64,000 nt of DNA, taken from Diplocarpon mali (lineage: Eukaryota; Ascomycota; Leotiomycetes; Helotiales; Drepanopezizaceae). The notes below the pieces were generated by a model that saw nothing but the letters and a program-made list of their open reading frames with translations, was not told the DNA's origin and searched no databases. How positions within the stretch are numbered: position 1 is the first letter of the stretch; every line of letters starts with the position of its first letter. The stretch spans positions 1 through 64,000 of the forward strand of contig JAENRP010000237.1 of the NCBI GenBank assembly GCA_024741835.1, read 5' to 3'. The position numbers and the translations under genes are program-made. This document shows positions 22,643 to 35,837 of this stretch, piece by piece.

Positions 22643-23040
22643 TTTAAATAGAATTATATTTAAAATCAAATAAATTAAATAGTTAAAGGCATTCCTCTTA
22701 TCGAAAAGTTAAAATGATTAAATAGTGGTATTATAAAAGTATTAAATAGGGAGGAAGTCCTCTTATCGAAAAGGGTTTTTAAGCTATAACGCAAGGAATT
22801 ATACCTCTTATAAAATATAGTAAAGTAAGGAATCATACCTCTTATAGTACTAAAGGGTTATAGAGCAAGGAATTATACCTCTTATAATATAGGTTAGCTA
22901 AATAAGGAATCATACCTCCTATTCGCCGATTGCTCGCCTTTTACTATAAGTCTTATTCAACTTCCTATTAATAGTTGCAGTGCAAGTGCTTTCTAAGGGA
23001 AGTTAATAATCTATTATCGGTCTATCTAAGGCTTATAACC

Positions 23041-23236
23041 TATTAAGCTTAAGTGAGTTAGCGCAGTAGGTAAAGGATAGCTTCTAAAGGTCGATAGTTA
23101 ATATATTAGTAAGAGTTAAAGAAGGAAGGTTACCCCTTTCTTCCTTATAGCTATATACGTATCAATATCCTATTGACTAAGCAATAAGGTCATATGATAA
23201 TACATTAGAGTAATAGCTGTATCACCCATCTCAACA
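23041..23236 (-). repeat. copia-1 D LTR (inverted, 196 bp)
   Basis: Reverse complement begins TGTTGAGATGGGTGATAC and ends in AATA before the primer site. Retains more TG/CA than the other LTR copies. Confidence 0.88.
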
Positions 23237-23623
23237 TTTATATTTATAAGACCTCTTATAAAGGGAGAACCTTTAAGTTATCCTTACGCCTATCTATAGT
23301 ATATAATAGTTTCCTATAGTCCTAAGGCTTCTAATAGTACTTAAGAGAGCCTTTATAAGGGCACTTAAGCCTAATCTCCCTTTTAAAGCTTATAAAGCGT
23401 TTTTAAGAGCTGCTTGCTAAAGCCTACGAAAGGGTTTTAATATTTAAAAGAGACTTTTAAGTAGTAAAAACTGCTAGCCCTTTATTATCAATCGCTCTAT
23501 TAGATTTAATGCTTACTAAAGCGCAGTTTAGCTACATTAGGTTATACTTATATAAGGTTCTTATTTACTTATTTGTAATTATTTCCTCCTTTAAGTAAAT
23601 CGCCTAGCTTAAATTAATCTTTA
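23237..23623 (-). mobile_element. copia-2 copy E, left fragment (gag)
   Basis: Reverse complement of copia-2 from about 10065 to 9680, that is gag around the zinc finger. It lies between the D LTR and the B 5' LTR. Its continuation is at 57528. Bases CTTTA (23619-23623) recur at 57528-57532 and are the target duplication of copia-1 copy B. Confidence 0.85.
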
Positions 23624-23818
23624 TGTTAAGATAGGTGATACAGCTATCACTCTAATATATTATCATATGACCCTACTGCTTAATCAGTAGGATATTGATA
23701 TATATATAGCTATAGGGAAGAAAGGGGTAACCTTCCTTCCCTAACTCTTATTAATATATCGACTATCGACCTTTAAAAGTTTCTATTACCTACTATACCA
23801 ACTTAAGCAAGCTTAATA
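23624..23818 (+). repeat. copia-1 B 5' LTR (195 bp)
   Basis: Begins TGTTAAGATAGGTGATAC and ends CTTAATA. TATATATATAGCTATAGGG near 23700 is a possible TATA region. Confidence 0.92.
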
Positions 23819-23830
23819 GGTTATAAGCCC
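23819..23830 (+). promoter_or_regulatory. copia-1 primer-binding site (initiator tRNA anticodon arm)
   Basis: GGTTATAAGCCC abuts the LTR and is complementary to the initiator tRNA anticodon stem-loop with one G-to-A change. Same type of site as in copia-2 although the two families are otherwise unrelated at this level. Confidence 0.75.
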
Positions 23831-24218
23831 TAGATAGACTGATAATAGATTATTAACTTCCTTTAGAAAGCATTTATACTATAACTATTAATAGGAAGTT
23901 GAATAAGACTTATAGTAAAAGGTAAGCAATCGGCAAATAGAAGGTATAATTCCCTATTTAGCCAACTTGTATTGCAAAAGGTATAATTCTTTACTTTATA
24001 ACCCTTTGGTACTACAAAAGGTGTAATTCCTTACTTTACTATATCTTATAAGAGGTATGATTCCCTGCGTTATAGCCTAAAAAACCCTTTTTAATAAGAG
24101 GACTTCCTTCCTATTTAATACTTTTATAATACTTACTATTTAATCCTTTCGACTTTTCGATAGGAGGAGTACCTTTAACTATTTAATTTATTTGATTTTA
24201 AATATAATTCTATTTGAA
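23831..24218 (+). other. copia-1 B leader
   Basis: Untranslated. It contains a loose tandem repeat between about 23940 and 24090 around GGTATAATTCC and CTTTAC (four units of about 40-50 bases); the same units occur inverted in part D around 22790-22930. Function unknown. Confidence 0.55.
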
Positions 24219-25440
24219 ATAGTAATAGCTTCCGATTCCGATCGAAATACTAAGCTTAAAGACCTTTAACTCTCTTAAAAGAACTGGTAATAATAGTTCG
24301 ACGATTTAGAGCTTTACTTTAAGAGTAAAGGTATTAAAATAGCAATTCAAAAGACACTTATTAAATACGCAAGAATAGCCCTTTATACTCCTTCTACCGA
24401 TTTATCTACTTCTACTTTAATAGCTAATACAATTGCTAAAGATTTACCAGATATATTAAATAAGCTTAGCTTAAGAGCCTTAATAGATAATAACTAAGAA
24501 TCTTAAAGGCAGATTTTAAATATAGAAAAGGAGAAGGAGTATAAGCTGGCCTTAGCTAAATACAAGCTTAAGATTAATAGAGGTTTAAGTAATAAAGACT
24601 AAGATTTTTTTTAAATTTATAATAATATAAAGATAAAATAAGATACTTTAAAGGTAAAATACTTTTAAACAACTACCTTTAATACTTAATATCTACTATA
24701 GCAGATCACTTTATTTTAATATAAAAAAGATAAAGATAGTAAGGATATAGATATAAATATAGACTTTGCCTAATCTATATTATATAAAGTAAAAAGGAGA
24801 GTAAGAGCTATAGATCCTAAGATAGCTATGACTTTTAAGAAAACTTAGCTTTTTAGTTTCCTACTTAATAGCCTCCTTCTTAAGTTTACTATTATAAAAT
24901 AATCTCTTCTTATCTAACCTAACCTTAAGATCTATAAGAAGATCGACCTCTTTTAAACTATTAAATAAGACCTTAAAGGATGCTTTAAATCGGCAAATGC
25001 TATATTATAAGGTAATAATAAGCCTAAGAAGAGGAAGGAGCATAGGATAAGCCCTTAAGCTTATCAAAGATGCTACTTCTATAATAGTACTTATAATATT
25101 ACTAATTATAAAGTTAGAAGGCAACTAATTAATATAATCGCTAGCTTTAATATTAAAAAGTAATTAAAGTAAAAGTTAAGAAGCAAACTGCCCTTATCTT
25201 ATTAAAGGTTATAACTATTAAAGAAAGGCAAAGGAAAAGGCCATTTAATTAAAACTTTAGCAAATACCTTTAATAATAATAGTAGGTTATTTAAACTTAA
25301 ATCTACTTTTGATAATTTAAATAATAATTATAATAAAGATGCTTATATTTTAAAAGCCGATCTTTATAAGATCTTTGAATCTAGTTAGTATAATAATATT
25401 AATTATATAGTATATATAACTAATAAACCCTACCTATTTA
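24219..25440 (+). pseudogene. copia-1 B gag
   Basis: Start codon now ATA at 24219 (ATG in copy D). Roughly 400 codons with a lysine-rich central part and a zinc knuckle at 25071-25110, of pattern C-x2-C-x3-H-x4-C with only the first cysteine left. It runs without frame change into the pol part. Dead by RIP stops. Confidence 0.78.
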
Positions 25441-27987
25441 AAAGCCCGCTTATTAAAATAAAAAGGCGCTCTATTAAGGTCAGTAGTAAAAGGTTATATA
25501 TAGACTCGATAGGTATAGTAGAGATAAATATCGCTAGCATTTCTTTCCTTTTGCAAAATGTTTTCCTTATACTTAGCTTAAGTATTAATCTTTTATTTAG
25601 CTATAAGATTTATATAAAGTTAAATTATATAAGAGTTTCAAATAATCAATTTATATAATTTATAAATAATAATTATAAAGTAATCTTTAAAGCTAAAATT
25701 AAAGATAGACTTTATATTATCTTAAAGGTAATATTATAGAAATTAACTTTTAAGCCAGACTTATAAGTAGATTCCTTTAAGGAAAGTGCACTCTCTGCCC
25801 TAATATAATTAAGCGAAGATAAGGAGAATAGATAGACTCTTAAGCTAGGATTGCAAGTAAAATTTGCGAAAATAACTCTTAAGCTAAGACTATAAGTAGA
25901 TTGTAAAGTATCTTTAAAGATAACTCTTAAGCTAGGATTATAAGTGAATTTAGTAGAAATGACTCTTAGGCTAAGACTATAAGTGGATACTATAGATTTA
26001 TTAATAATAACTCTTAAGCTAGGATTATAAGTAAAATTCGTAGAAATAACTCTTAAGCTAAGATTGCAAGTGAACTTCGCAAATTCATTAGAAATGACTC
26101 CTAAGCTAGGACTATAAGTAGATCTTACTATTTCTAGGAAATCGACTCTTAAGCTAGGACTATAAGTGGATCTTGTAGTTTTACTAAATATGACTCTTAA
26201 GCCAGGCTTACAATTGGAAAATAGTAAAACCTTAAACTACTATCACTAGTCCTTTCTAGCTACTAATAATAAAGTATTAATTAATAATAAGCTATTAAAG
26301 ATATTAAAAGCCGAAAGCCTATTAAGGTATTAGCTAATATATAGAAGATTTGCGCATTTAAAGCTAAAGAAATTAAAAGGCCTATATAAGGTCTTAACCT
26401 TAAAATAGAAGATCTAAGTACTAAAGGATCGCTTAATATACCGAATTTGCAAGCTAATAAAACTTCAAAATCAAACGCAAATTAAGCTAAGTTTATAAAA
26501 AGATTTAATACTAGTACTAATATCTATTAATACTACTAGACTATTTATAACCTTAATTAAAGGAAATAATTAGTTTTCTTAAATAATAGATAACTCTACT
26601 TAATAGATATAGACTATTTGCGCTAGGACTAAATCTAAGCTTATAAAAAAGCTAAAAACTTAAAAAGTGATAAAGGAATGCTAGACCTAGTTAAAGCTAA
26701 TAGCTATTAGGTCTAATAATATATTAGAAATTAAGGCAAAGCTTAATAAATAGGTAAAATAAAGAGTTTATTATAAACTAATTATAATATATAAAGGTTC
26801 CTATTAGAATAGCATCGCTAAGTAAAGCATTTAATAAGTAGAGACTAACTATTATACTCTATTATAAAATGCTAACTTACTACTAGAATTCTAAGACCTT
26901 GCGGTTAAGGCAAATATATACTTGCGAAATAGAATAGGTAGTAGACTAATAGTTAATAGCACTTAAATATTATTATATAAGGTATATTTTAAATAGAAAC
27001 TAAGCCTAGACTATATCCGCATCTTTAAAAGCGTTTACTACTCTTATATTAGCCTAAAGTCCTAACCTGCAGGTATAAAGAGCAAGAAGCTAATAGACTA
27101 TAGTAGAAAGTATATATTTGTTAAGTATATTAAATAGATAATAAAGCAATAGATAGTATATGTATTAAATCTAAAGTGAGTAATTATATCCTTAATAGTT
27201 AAGTTTAATAAATCTCAAAATAGGGAAAAGCTATCCTTAAAGCTCTATATACTTAGAGATTCGCAAGGTATATTAGTTGATAGTAATACTATTAAGCCGA
27301 ACTAATAACCCCTTTCTCTTAGCTTAGGTATATCAAGTGCACCTACTAATCGACGACCTACTAGTCGCTTAAAGGCCGAATAGGCTATTCCTATCGTCTG
27401 CGAACTGCCTAAAGTATAGAACAACTTCGATATTATCATCCCTTTAATTAAAGTACCTATAGTAAAGGATATCCTTAAAATAGGTATAAGTAATAATAAG
27501 CCTCTACTATTAGAAAGCAGTTCCTTAGATAATAAGCCTACGGAACCTATAGCCGAACCTACGCCTTTAAAAAGGAATAGAGACTTAAAACCAGAAGATA
27601 CCTTAGATAAATGCGAGTCTAAGCGTATCTAGGCTATAATAGTGTATAAGATCTATAAGCTTAAACTTTAATAGAGCTTTAATAAAGATAATGCATTCTT
27701 AGCCGCTAAGGGGATAATGAAAATCTCTCTTCTAAAGATATATAATAAAGCTATTAATAATCTGGAGAATAGAGCAATATAGAATAAGGCAATTTAAGAG
27801 GAGATAAGTTCTTTTACTATAAATAGTATATAGATAGAGGAACTAATACCAAAGGATATAAACCTAATTTTAATAAAGTGGGTCTTTATAATTAAGATAT
27901 ATATAGATAGGACCTTAGAACGTTATAAGGCAAGGCTTATAGCTAGGAGCTTCTTCTAATAGTATAGAGAAGACTACTTCGACATAT
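25441..27987 (+). pseudogene. copia-1 B pol, 5' half (post-protease, repeat array, integrase, RT start)
   Basis: Same frame as gag. After a protease-flanking segment ending at about 25650 it carries the ten-repeat array (25746-26215) and integrase region (about 26290-27200). The RT begins K-W-V-F at 27876 and is cut at 27987 by gypsy-2. Comparison with copy A shows substitutions almost only of the RIP type between the copies. Confidence 0.82.
25746..26215 (+). repeat. In-frame 23-bp palindrome array (copia-1 B)
   Basis: First copies at 25746 and 25836, last at 26193, with the same 90/39/48 layout as in copy A, so the array predates both copies. All starts share the gag-pol phase. Confidence 0.85.
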
Positions 27988-28234
27988 TGTGGAGACCTGG
28001 GTATAGATGAATCACGTGACAAAAGTCACATAATAGGGCAGAGCCGATAGGAGGATAAAAGGGGCCTCTTCTATATATAAAGATAAGCGCGTATCGCCAT
28101 AGTATTAAATATACCTTATACTTAGGACTTATTCCTAATATCTTATCTAAGAGAGCCCGCTTATAGTACTTCCTCCTCTTATTTTTAAGTCTTCCCTTAG
28201 CCCTACTCTTATATTATCTCCCTTTAGTTTTATA
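27988..28234 (+). repeat. gypsy-2 Y 5' LTR (247 bp)
   Basis: Begins TGTGGAGACCTGG and ends GTTTTATA. It holds an intact TCACGTGA box (28012-28019) and a TATATATAA box near 28072. Both other LTR copies have the CACGTG box mutated. Confidence 0.92.
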
Positions 28235-28523
28235 TTAATAATTTACGCAGGGATCGATTTCTTAAGATTTCTATTCTTATACAATCTTATCGATCTTTTA
28301 ATTCGCAAATAAAAGACCGGCCTTTTAAAAAATACATCTTCGAAGTACTTATAAGATTTTAATCAACTTTAAAAACCTTATCTTTAATCGCTTAATTACT
28401 TAAAACTATCGATTTTCGTTTAATAACTATTAATAACCTTAGATTTTCCCTTTTCGGCTCTGCTTTGAAAACCCCTATTTTCTTCCTTAACTTTAAGATT
28501 TTCGGAATTTTCGACTTCCTAGT
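28235..28523 (+). other. gypsy-2 Y leader
   Basis: Untranslated leader conserved with 40187-40474 of copy Z. The primer site should lie at its start, but no tRNA match is evident. Confidence 0.5.
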
Positions 28524-31500
28524 ATGAAAAGTTTGGCAAACCCTATAATAGTAATCTCAAATAGTAGTAGTTTCGAATACTTAAGTAATACTAAGCGCAA
28601 ACTCTAATTAGAAGTGCCTCTTTAGAATCTTTAGAAATCCGAATCTGATAATTCAGCTACCTTAGCTTAATAGAACTCTAAAAACTACCTTAAAATTGTC
28701 TTTAAAGACCCTTTTATTCTAAAGACTAATAGGAATTAGTCTAAAAGCTAAGAAGAATCTTATATATAAACCTTATTTTAAAAATTAGTCTTTAATTAAG
28801 TAAACCTTATCTTATTGCAATTAGTTGCAATACTTTTATTAATTATCTAATACTTATTTAAAATCTCTTAGCAAACTCGGATTAAACTTTTAATAAAATC
28901 CGGAATTCTACTCCTAGTCCTAGCTTATAAGTAGGAGGATAAAAAGATATCCTTAAATAACTTAAGACTACTACCTACTTTTTTAATATTAATATTTAAA
29001 AATATTAAAAATAATAATAATTTTAAACTTTTTATTAATCCCTTATCTAAATCTTTTCAAACCTATCTTAATCACTTTAAGATTGACTTAGATTCTAAAC
29101 ATTTATTAAGCCCTTTTAAATTTCAAAGTACTCCTTTTAGCAACTAATCTTATAATATTAAAGCTTCCCCTTTGCCTCTTATAGATTCTATTAATTTAAA
29201 CGGTTAATATAAAATAATAATAGCCGCATTTAAGGCTATTACTAACCACTTTCCCTTCCTTAGTTCCTCTAATGCTCCTTACTTTATAAGAACTAATATT
29301 ACTAATTTCCTTAAGTAATATAAGGAAACTTATTACGATTTTAATATTCTATAAGTAGATATGATTTCTTAGCTCCCTTACTACTATAATTATATAAGTA
29401 AAGATATTATTAAATCCCTCCTTAAATGGAAAACGCATAGTTTATAAGAACTCCTTATTAAGACTCTTAAGTCTGAATTCTAAGAATTTGATAAATAGTA
29501 GATTTGCAATACTCTAGCCTTCTTAAAGGAATTTGTTCTAATTACTTAAACTCTTAAGGAACTTAAGAACTACTATTAGACTTTTATTTATATATTAAAT
29601 ACCTTAATTAGCTAGAAAATACTTAGCAAAGTTAAAAGAGGCCGCCTTTTCTTACTTAGATTACCTACTAGCCTTTAAAATAAGATTATTAAGCATTTTA
29701 AGATCGATAAGTAAGACCTTATAACCTTCGCCTTATTTAAAGAATTCTTAACCTTTGCTTTAAAATCAGATCTTAATAAGAGAACTATTAATACTATAAA
29801 GTAGGAAAAAGCCCTTATTCCCTCTTATACTAAAGACCTTAAGAGCCTGGTCTAAGAATACTCAAAAGCTCTGGAAGTTATAGAAGAGGCAAAGAAGAAC
29901 CTAGTAATTATACCTTTCACTCGCAGGCCTAACTTAAAAGTAAGATCTAACCTTAGAATTAAGGAACTTAAGACCTAATTTGCAAAACTTTAAATCTAAA
30001 GCTTAAAAACTAAAATTAATAATCTTTTATAAGAAAAATAGTATATTCCTTAATTTAATAATAGGTAAAACTCAGCTACTATAAGCTAACCTAATAGTTC
30101 CTATTACCAAACTCCCGCTTTTTATTATTCGAAATAACTAGCTAATATAAGAATTTAACAATTAATTAAAAAAGGAGAAATTGATCTTAACTAGCACTTT
30201 ACTAATATTAATACTATAGGATATTAAAGGAATAGTAATAGAAGAAGACTAACTTACAACTTTTGCAATAATAAGGAACCTAATTGCCCTTTATATAAGT
30301 ATTATAATAATTGTCCTTTTTTCTATCGTTTTATTAATACTAAGGTTATATATATTAATAAGTATAAGATACTTTACATTAGAGATCTTAAGCTAAACGC
30401 TATCCCTATTAAAAAATATTAGAATCGCTTATAGCTATAGACTATTCGAATAATAATATATAGTATAAAGTAGGATAAGGATTTGGCCGAACGAAAGCGC
30501 ATTATTAAAATAAACTCTAAGGTCCTAACTTATATATATATAAGTCTAGCTAGCAATCTACTTAAGGGAGTACTTACTAACTAAACTTTAAATTAGACTA
30601 TTACTAAAGTCAAAGGTATCTCTATTTTAAAATAGGTTAATAATAATATATCTGCTAATATTAATACTACTTTTATATTTAAAAACCCTTAGAATACTTA
30701 GCGTCCTTTTAGATCTACTACTCCTTTAATACTAATAAAACTAGCCAAAGTCTAGAAATTAATATATATAACTTAAAAATCTTAATATAAGGTCCAAATG
30801 CTAAAAGATACTTAATAATCTAAAACTATAGTAAATAAGGATAAAGCTAATATAGTAGACGAATTAATTAAAGATATAATAGATAAAGATAGCTTTAAGT
30901 TTAAAGATTAAGAAGTTAAAGTTATTATATAAACCTTTAACCTTAAGTAAAAGAGATAGATATTAAAATAGGAAAAATTTATTAATAAATACGCTAATTC
31001 AACTGTAATAAAGAAAGCTATAAAGAATATTATAGCTTAACAAATTAACCTTATATTTAAAGACTTATTTAATTTAATTAAACACTTTAATAAAGTACTA
31101 GGAAAGCATATCCTAGTTGCCTTTAAAGATTTGAATAATAATAAGGAAATGGAAATTATAATATAAAAGAACTTTAAAAAGCATTTAGCCTTAATCAAAT
31201 GTCTTTAGATTATAAAAGATAAAGGAACCTAAAGGTACTATAATATTATAGTAATAGCCTTAATATCTTAGAATATTAATCGAAATTGTTTAGCAATTGC
31301 AATAAAAAGCCCTATTATTATTTATTTAATAGAAGAATCAATTAAAGCAAAGGCTTTAATCGATTATAGTTTAAAAGTTAATATAATAATTAGAAAAGTG
31401 GTAGAAATAACTTAATTAACAATTGTTAGCAATTAACTTCTTATATATTCGACTATCTTTAGATCGAAATACAATTTTAATAGATAAGTGAAAAACGTAA

Positions 31501-31805
31501 AGGTTAAAGTCAAAGGGATCGTTAATTATACTAACTTTCTAATAATAAAGAATTCTTTAAATAATATTCTTTTAAAAATGCCTTTTATTTTAAAATCTTA
31601 GCTAATATTTAACTATCTTAAAGATAGTTTTATAAAAGCTAATCTTTAAAATATAAATCAATCTTTAAAAGGATAAATGGTTATTATAAGAGATATAGTC
31701 GAATTTTAAAATAAGGTTTTAAAAAACGATTAGCTAGTATAAGGGCTAGGCTTAATACTAGTAAAGGAAGGCACTTAGCAAAGAGTTATAGTAAAAGGAA
31801 GGTAA
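28524..31805 (+). pseudogene. gypsy-2 Y ORF1: gag and protease
   Basis: ATG 28524 to TAA 31803-31805, 1,094 codons, exactly the same length as in copy Z, where the stop is TGA (not a RIP product of a sense codon, hence a natural stop). Gag part to about 30500 with an unusual cysteine cluster at 30264-30314 (C-x6-C then C after eight more), not a clear CCHC knuckle. Protease near 31350-31480: A-L-I-D at 31353-31364 followed by Y-S-L-K-V-N where D-S-G-S-E-V-N is typical of Gypsy elements. Two 23-bp palindromes interrupt gag (28910 and 29919). Pol follows in the -1 phase. Confidence 0.82.
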
Positions 31806-34800
31806 GTTTGCCGATTTTAAATAATAGCAATTTAACTTACGATCTTAGCTTAAGAGTCAAATCTGGAATTTTAAAGAATAGTATAATCGGCGTTTTATTA
31901 GCTTAATAATTAAGAAAAAAGAAAAATAAAGTAGAGAAGAGAGTTCGTTTTATAAATTTCGACAATTTACTAATCATTTTAAAAAACCTAAAAACTACTT
32001 ATAAGCTAGACCCGCGAGTGAAAAACAATAAAATTACTAATAATATTTCTATTTATATACTTTAAATTAATAACTTAAAAAATCTTTTATTTATTTTTAA
32101 AAAGGAAAATTCAGACTATTTTATAGGATTTAATAAAAAAGGAAAGAAGTAGAAAAGTATAGTATTAGCTAATATTCGAATTATATATAAAAGTAAAGTA
32201 GATAAAGTATAATTAGTAGATTAAGGAATCTCTAATAGCTTAAAGCCTAAAGGACTAGATAATTAGTTTAAATAAGATAAGAAGCTTCAACCTTTAAAGC
32301 CAAGTGGCAAATTTAATAAGTTTATTATAAGTAGATTTTCTAATAAACCCATCGGATATCAGCTAATAAAAGAGCATTTCAATATACTAAAAATTAAAGA
32401 TAATCTAATAAAGTAAGAATGCGAACTACTTTATAAAACCTTAATAAATTGAAAGGACGCCTTAGCTTTTGATTAGATAGAACTTAATCAAATTCGAAAA
32501 GAAGTCACGCCTTATATTAAGATTAAAATAATACCTTATAAAGCTTAGTAAAAGAAAACATTTAAGGTCCTTAAAGCCCTTTAAGAAAAGGTAATCGAAA
32601 TATTAAAGGATAAGCTAAAGTAAGGTATTCTTAAGTTTTATAATAGCCCTTATAAGAACAAATGGTTCTTAATTGCTAAAAAAGAGAAGGGAACTTATAA
32701 ACTAATAATAATAGTAGTAGAGATAAACTAAGTAACTATTAAAGACGTTAACGTTCCTTTAAATATAGATAAGTTCTTAAATGAATTTATAGGATTAACC
32801 CGCAGCTCTTTTATTAACTTCTTCTTTAGATATAAGCAATTTATTCTTAATATTAAATTAAGAGATATAATAGTAATTCAAACCCCTTTTAAGCTACTTT
32901 AAATAATAAGATTACCTTAAGAAGCTATAAATTCGATCGCTTAATTTATCTGATTAATTTATAAGATATTAATAGATTATATACCTAATATTATACTCCC
33001 TTATATAGATAATATAAAAGTAAAAGGATTAAGATCATTCTATAACTATAAAGAAGTTCTCTTTAATATATAATAATTTATAATAGAATATATTTAGAAC
33101 TTAGACTAGGTGCTTATATAATTCGAAAGGGTAAGAGCAATAGTTAGTCTAAAGTTATAATACTATCTTCTATCAATGGAAATTATTAGTTTTATTACTA
33201 ATTTTAATAGCCGAAGTTCTTAAAGGGCTAAAGTACTTAAAATCGATAAATAGAAGAGGTATAATAATATAATAAAAGCTCGCGCATTTATTAGTATTAT
33301 AATATACTATCGCATTTAAATTAAGGATTTCGCTAAAAAGGCAGCACCTATTTATACCTTATTTTAAAAAGGGGCTGAGTTTCAATAGGAGGAACCCTAA
33401 ATAGAGGCTATAAAACAACTAAAGCAAGTATTACTTAAAGCGCTATATCTAATTAAAATAGACTATAAAATAAATATTAGGCCAATTATATTAATAGTTA
33501 ATATAAGCTTAATCAGATAGGGTACTATCCTTTAATAAGCTGATAGCTAATAAAAAAGATATCTAGCTCGCTTTAAAAGTAGTCTTTAGAATCCTATAGA
33601 AATAAAGTATAATACTATTAAATAGGAATATAAAGGCGCCTTAAAGGTAATAAAAAAGATAAGAAGCGACCTTTATAGTACTTACTTTATCTTTAAAACT
33701 AATGCTAAAGTGCTAATAGAATAATTAAATAGAGCTGCAAGCGACCTATTAAAAGCCTTGCTAATAAAATGGATTGCTTAAATAAGACTAATAGACTTTA
33801 AAGTTAAGTATATTTTAAGAATGAAAAATACTACTACCGACGGCCTTTTAAAGAAGAACTCGTCCTTACCCTTTTAATTTAATTAAAGAAGATGAAATAG
33901 ATATTAATAAGTAGATAGAGAATAAAGTTAATTATCTATTAATATATCGCCTTAAAGGGATTCGACTTGCGGTCCTAGCCTGCGAGTTAAATAAGAGAAT
34001 TTTATTACCTAACTACTTAAGTAACTCTAAAGAAATCGCGAAATTTTTAATTATACTTAAATGATTAAAGACAATTGCTCTTAAGGATTTTCAGAAATTT
34101 AAAGCTAAAGCTTTGATTTATTTAATATAAGGAAAACGATTATTTAAAAGAAGTAATAACTCATTTCTTATATAACTCTACTTAGATAATGAAAAACTAA
34201 GGGCTAAGGCTATTTGAGATATTTATAAGAAGACTGGCTATTAAGGAGCTAAGTCTACTTACTACTAACTCTTAAGAAAATTCTTTTAAAAAGGCTCTTT
34301 TAAAGATTGCAAAGCTTTTATAAAGAGTTATATCCCTTATTAGAAACGAAAACCTAATTATAAGGAAAATCCCTTATTCCTAACCTAGCTATTAGGCCTT
34401 TTCTATAAAGTCAGCCTTAATATTATATAAATATTAACTATTAAAAATAGGATAATATATTTTATTCTAATAAAGGAAGACCTATTAGGATAGCTTAAAG
34501 GATGACCTTTAAGATCTATTAACTTTAAATCTATTGTAAAGTTCCTTTAAAAAGATATAGTCTATTATTATAGACTTTTTAGCAAACTAACTATTAATAA
34601 AGGCTTTAAAAATAAAGGAGTAGTTAAAGCTTTCTTATGGAAATATAGTATTAAGCGGGTTCAAATCTTAGTATATAACTCAAAAGCTAATAGAATAGTA
34701 GAATAAGGATACTATAATATTCTTAATAGTCTATCTAAAGTTACTTATAAAGAATTTAAGGATTAAATAAAACACTTTTATAAAATACTCTTTACTTATT

Positions 34801-35640
34801 AAATAATAATCTATAAACTAATTAGAGTTATACCATTCTTCCTTATCTATAGTAAAGAGGCATAGCTCCCTTTTAAATCTCGATAGCCTATTTAAAGATT
34901 ATTTAATTATAATTAAATTCAAAACCATTCCGATTTACTTATAATAAAATACTAATAACTTAAGCTCTAAGATATAAATATAAAAGAGATTATCTTACGA
35001 AAGAAATAATATTAGGAAAAAGCTAAGGAAGCGTAGGCTACTTCTAAAGTACTTAAGACTTACCTTATTTAAAAAAATGATCTTATCCTAATTTATAATA
35101 TTATAAGAAGTATTAATATATTAATAGATATTAAACTTAACTATCGATAGCTTGGCCTATTTAAGGTTAAATCTAAGTAGAAAGAAAAGAGATACTATTC
35201 TCTTTAGGAACTTAATAGAATCGATATTAAAGGAATCTTTATAGCTAACCGACTAAAGTGCTTTTATTAATACAATTAGACCTTATTCCCTTTAAAAGCC
35301 GAATTAGAAATTGATATAACCTCCGAATCTTCTATAGGAACTAATAGTAATATAAGCAATTTTAAACCCTTAGACGAAGACTAAGATTTTTCCAACTTAA
35401 CCTATAAGCCGGTCTTATAAGTAAAGAATATTAAAATACCTAATTAATTGCAACCTTAAGTTATTATTCCTAAAATATCCGAAGAATATAGATAGGAATA
35501 TTAAACAATTTCTTAGCCTATTAATTGTCCTACCTTTCTTTAATCCTTATTTTTACATTTTTAGCAAAGTCGCCTTTTTTATTATTTAAGATATAGATCT
35601 TTTAAGATCACTTTAAATTCTTGCTTACTTTAACTTATTT
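31790..35640 (+). pseudogene. gypsy-2 Y ORF2: RT, RNase H, integrase
   Basis: Phase -1 relative to ORF1. The N-terminal spacer holds two palindromes (31835, 31997). RT about 32580-33250: S-P-Y-K-N-K-W-F-L-I near 32645, L-P-x-E-A-I-N-S near 32920 and catalytic Y-I-D-N at about 33003-33014. RNase H about 33440-33850. One extra base near 33853 shifts the frame in Y only. Integrase about 34100-35000, with the segment Y-N-S-K-A-N near 34675 that precedes the catalytic glutamate. It ends with a C-terminal segment around 35150-35280 (G-L-F-K-V... L-Q-E-L-N). This RT variant, lacking the D-x-R-x-L-N box, belongs to a separate fungal Gypsy lineage without chromodomain. End coordinate approximate. Confidence 0.82.
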
Positions 35641-35837
35641 TATATTCTTAATATTAGCCTTTAATTATAGCATTCCTATTACTTTCCTTAAATAATAAAT
35701 AAAAAGTCCTATTTCCTTAATATATATATAGTAAACCTATTGCAGCTTATATGCCCTTTTAATTCTTATATCCTATTAAACTCTCTTATTTATACTCCTT
35801 ATCTTTTATAAGTAATATACCTTTAAAGAACTTATAA

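Larger units (their letters stand above)
21445..23236 (-). mobile_element. copia-1 inverted copy, part D (5' LTR, leader, gag)
   Basis: Reverse complement of copia-1 from the 5' LTR (23041-23236) through the primer site (23029-23040), leader and gag to the region after the zinc knuckle. The gag start is a preserved ATG at 22642-22640. It is the other half of part C. Its LTR end TGTTGAGATGGG is the least mutated in the window. It sits directly against copia-2 copy E at 23237, so this inverted copia-1 was inserted into E. Confidence 0.85.

Noticed and set aside
31915..31921. AAAAAAG heptamer as the frameshift site of gypsy-2
   Set aside because: Its codon phase is already that of pol, not of gag-protease, and it lies 110 bases after the ORF1 stop.
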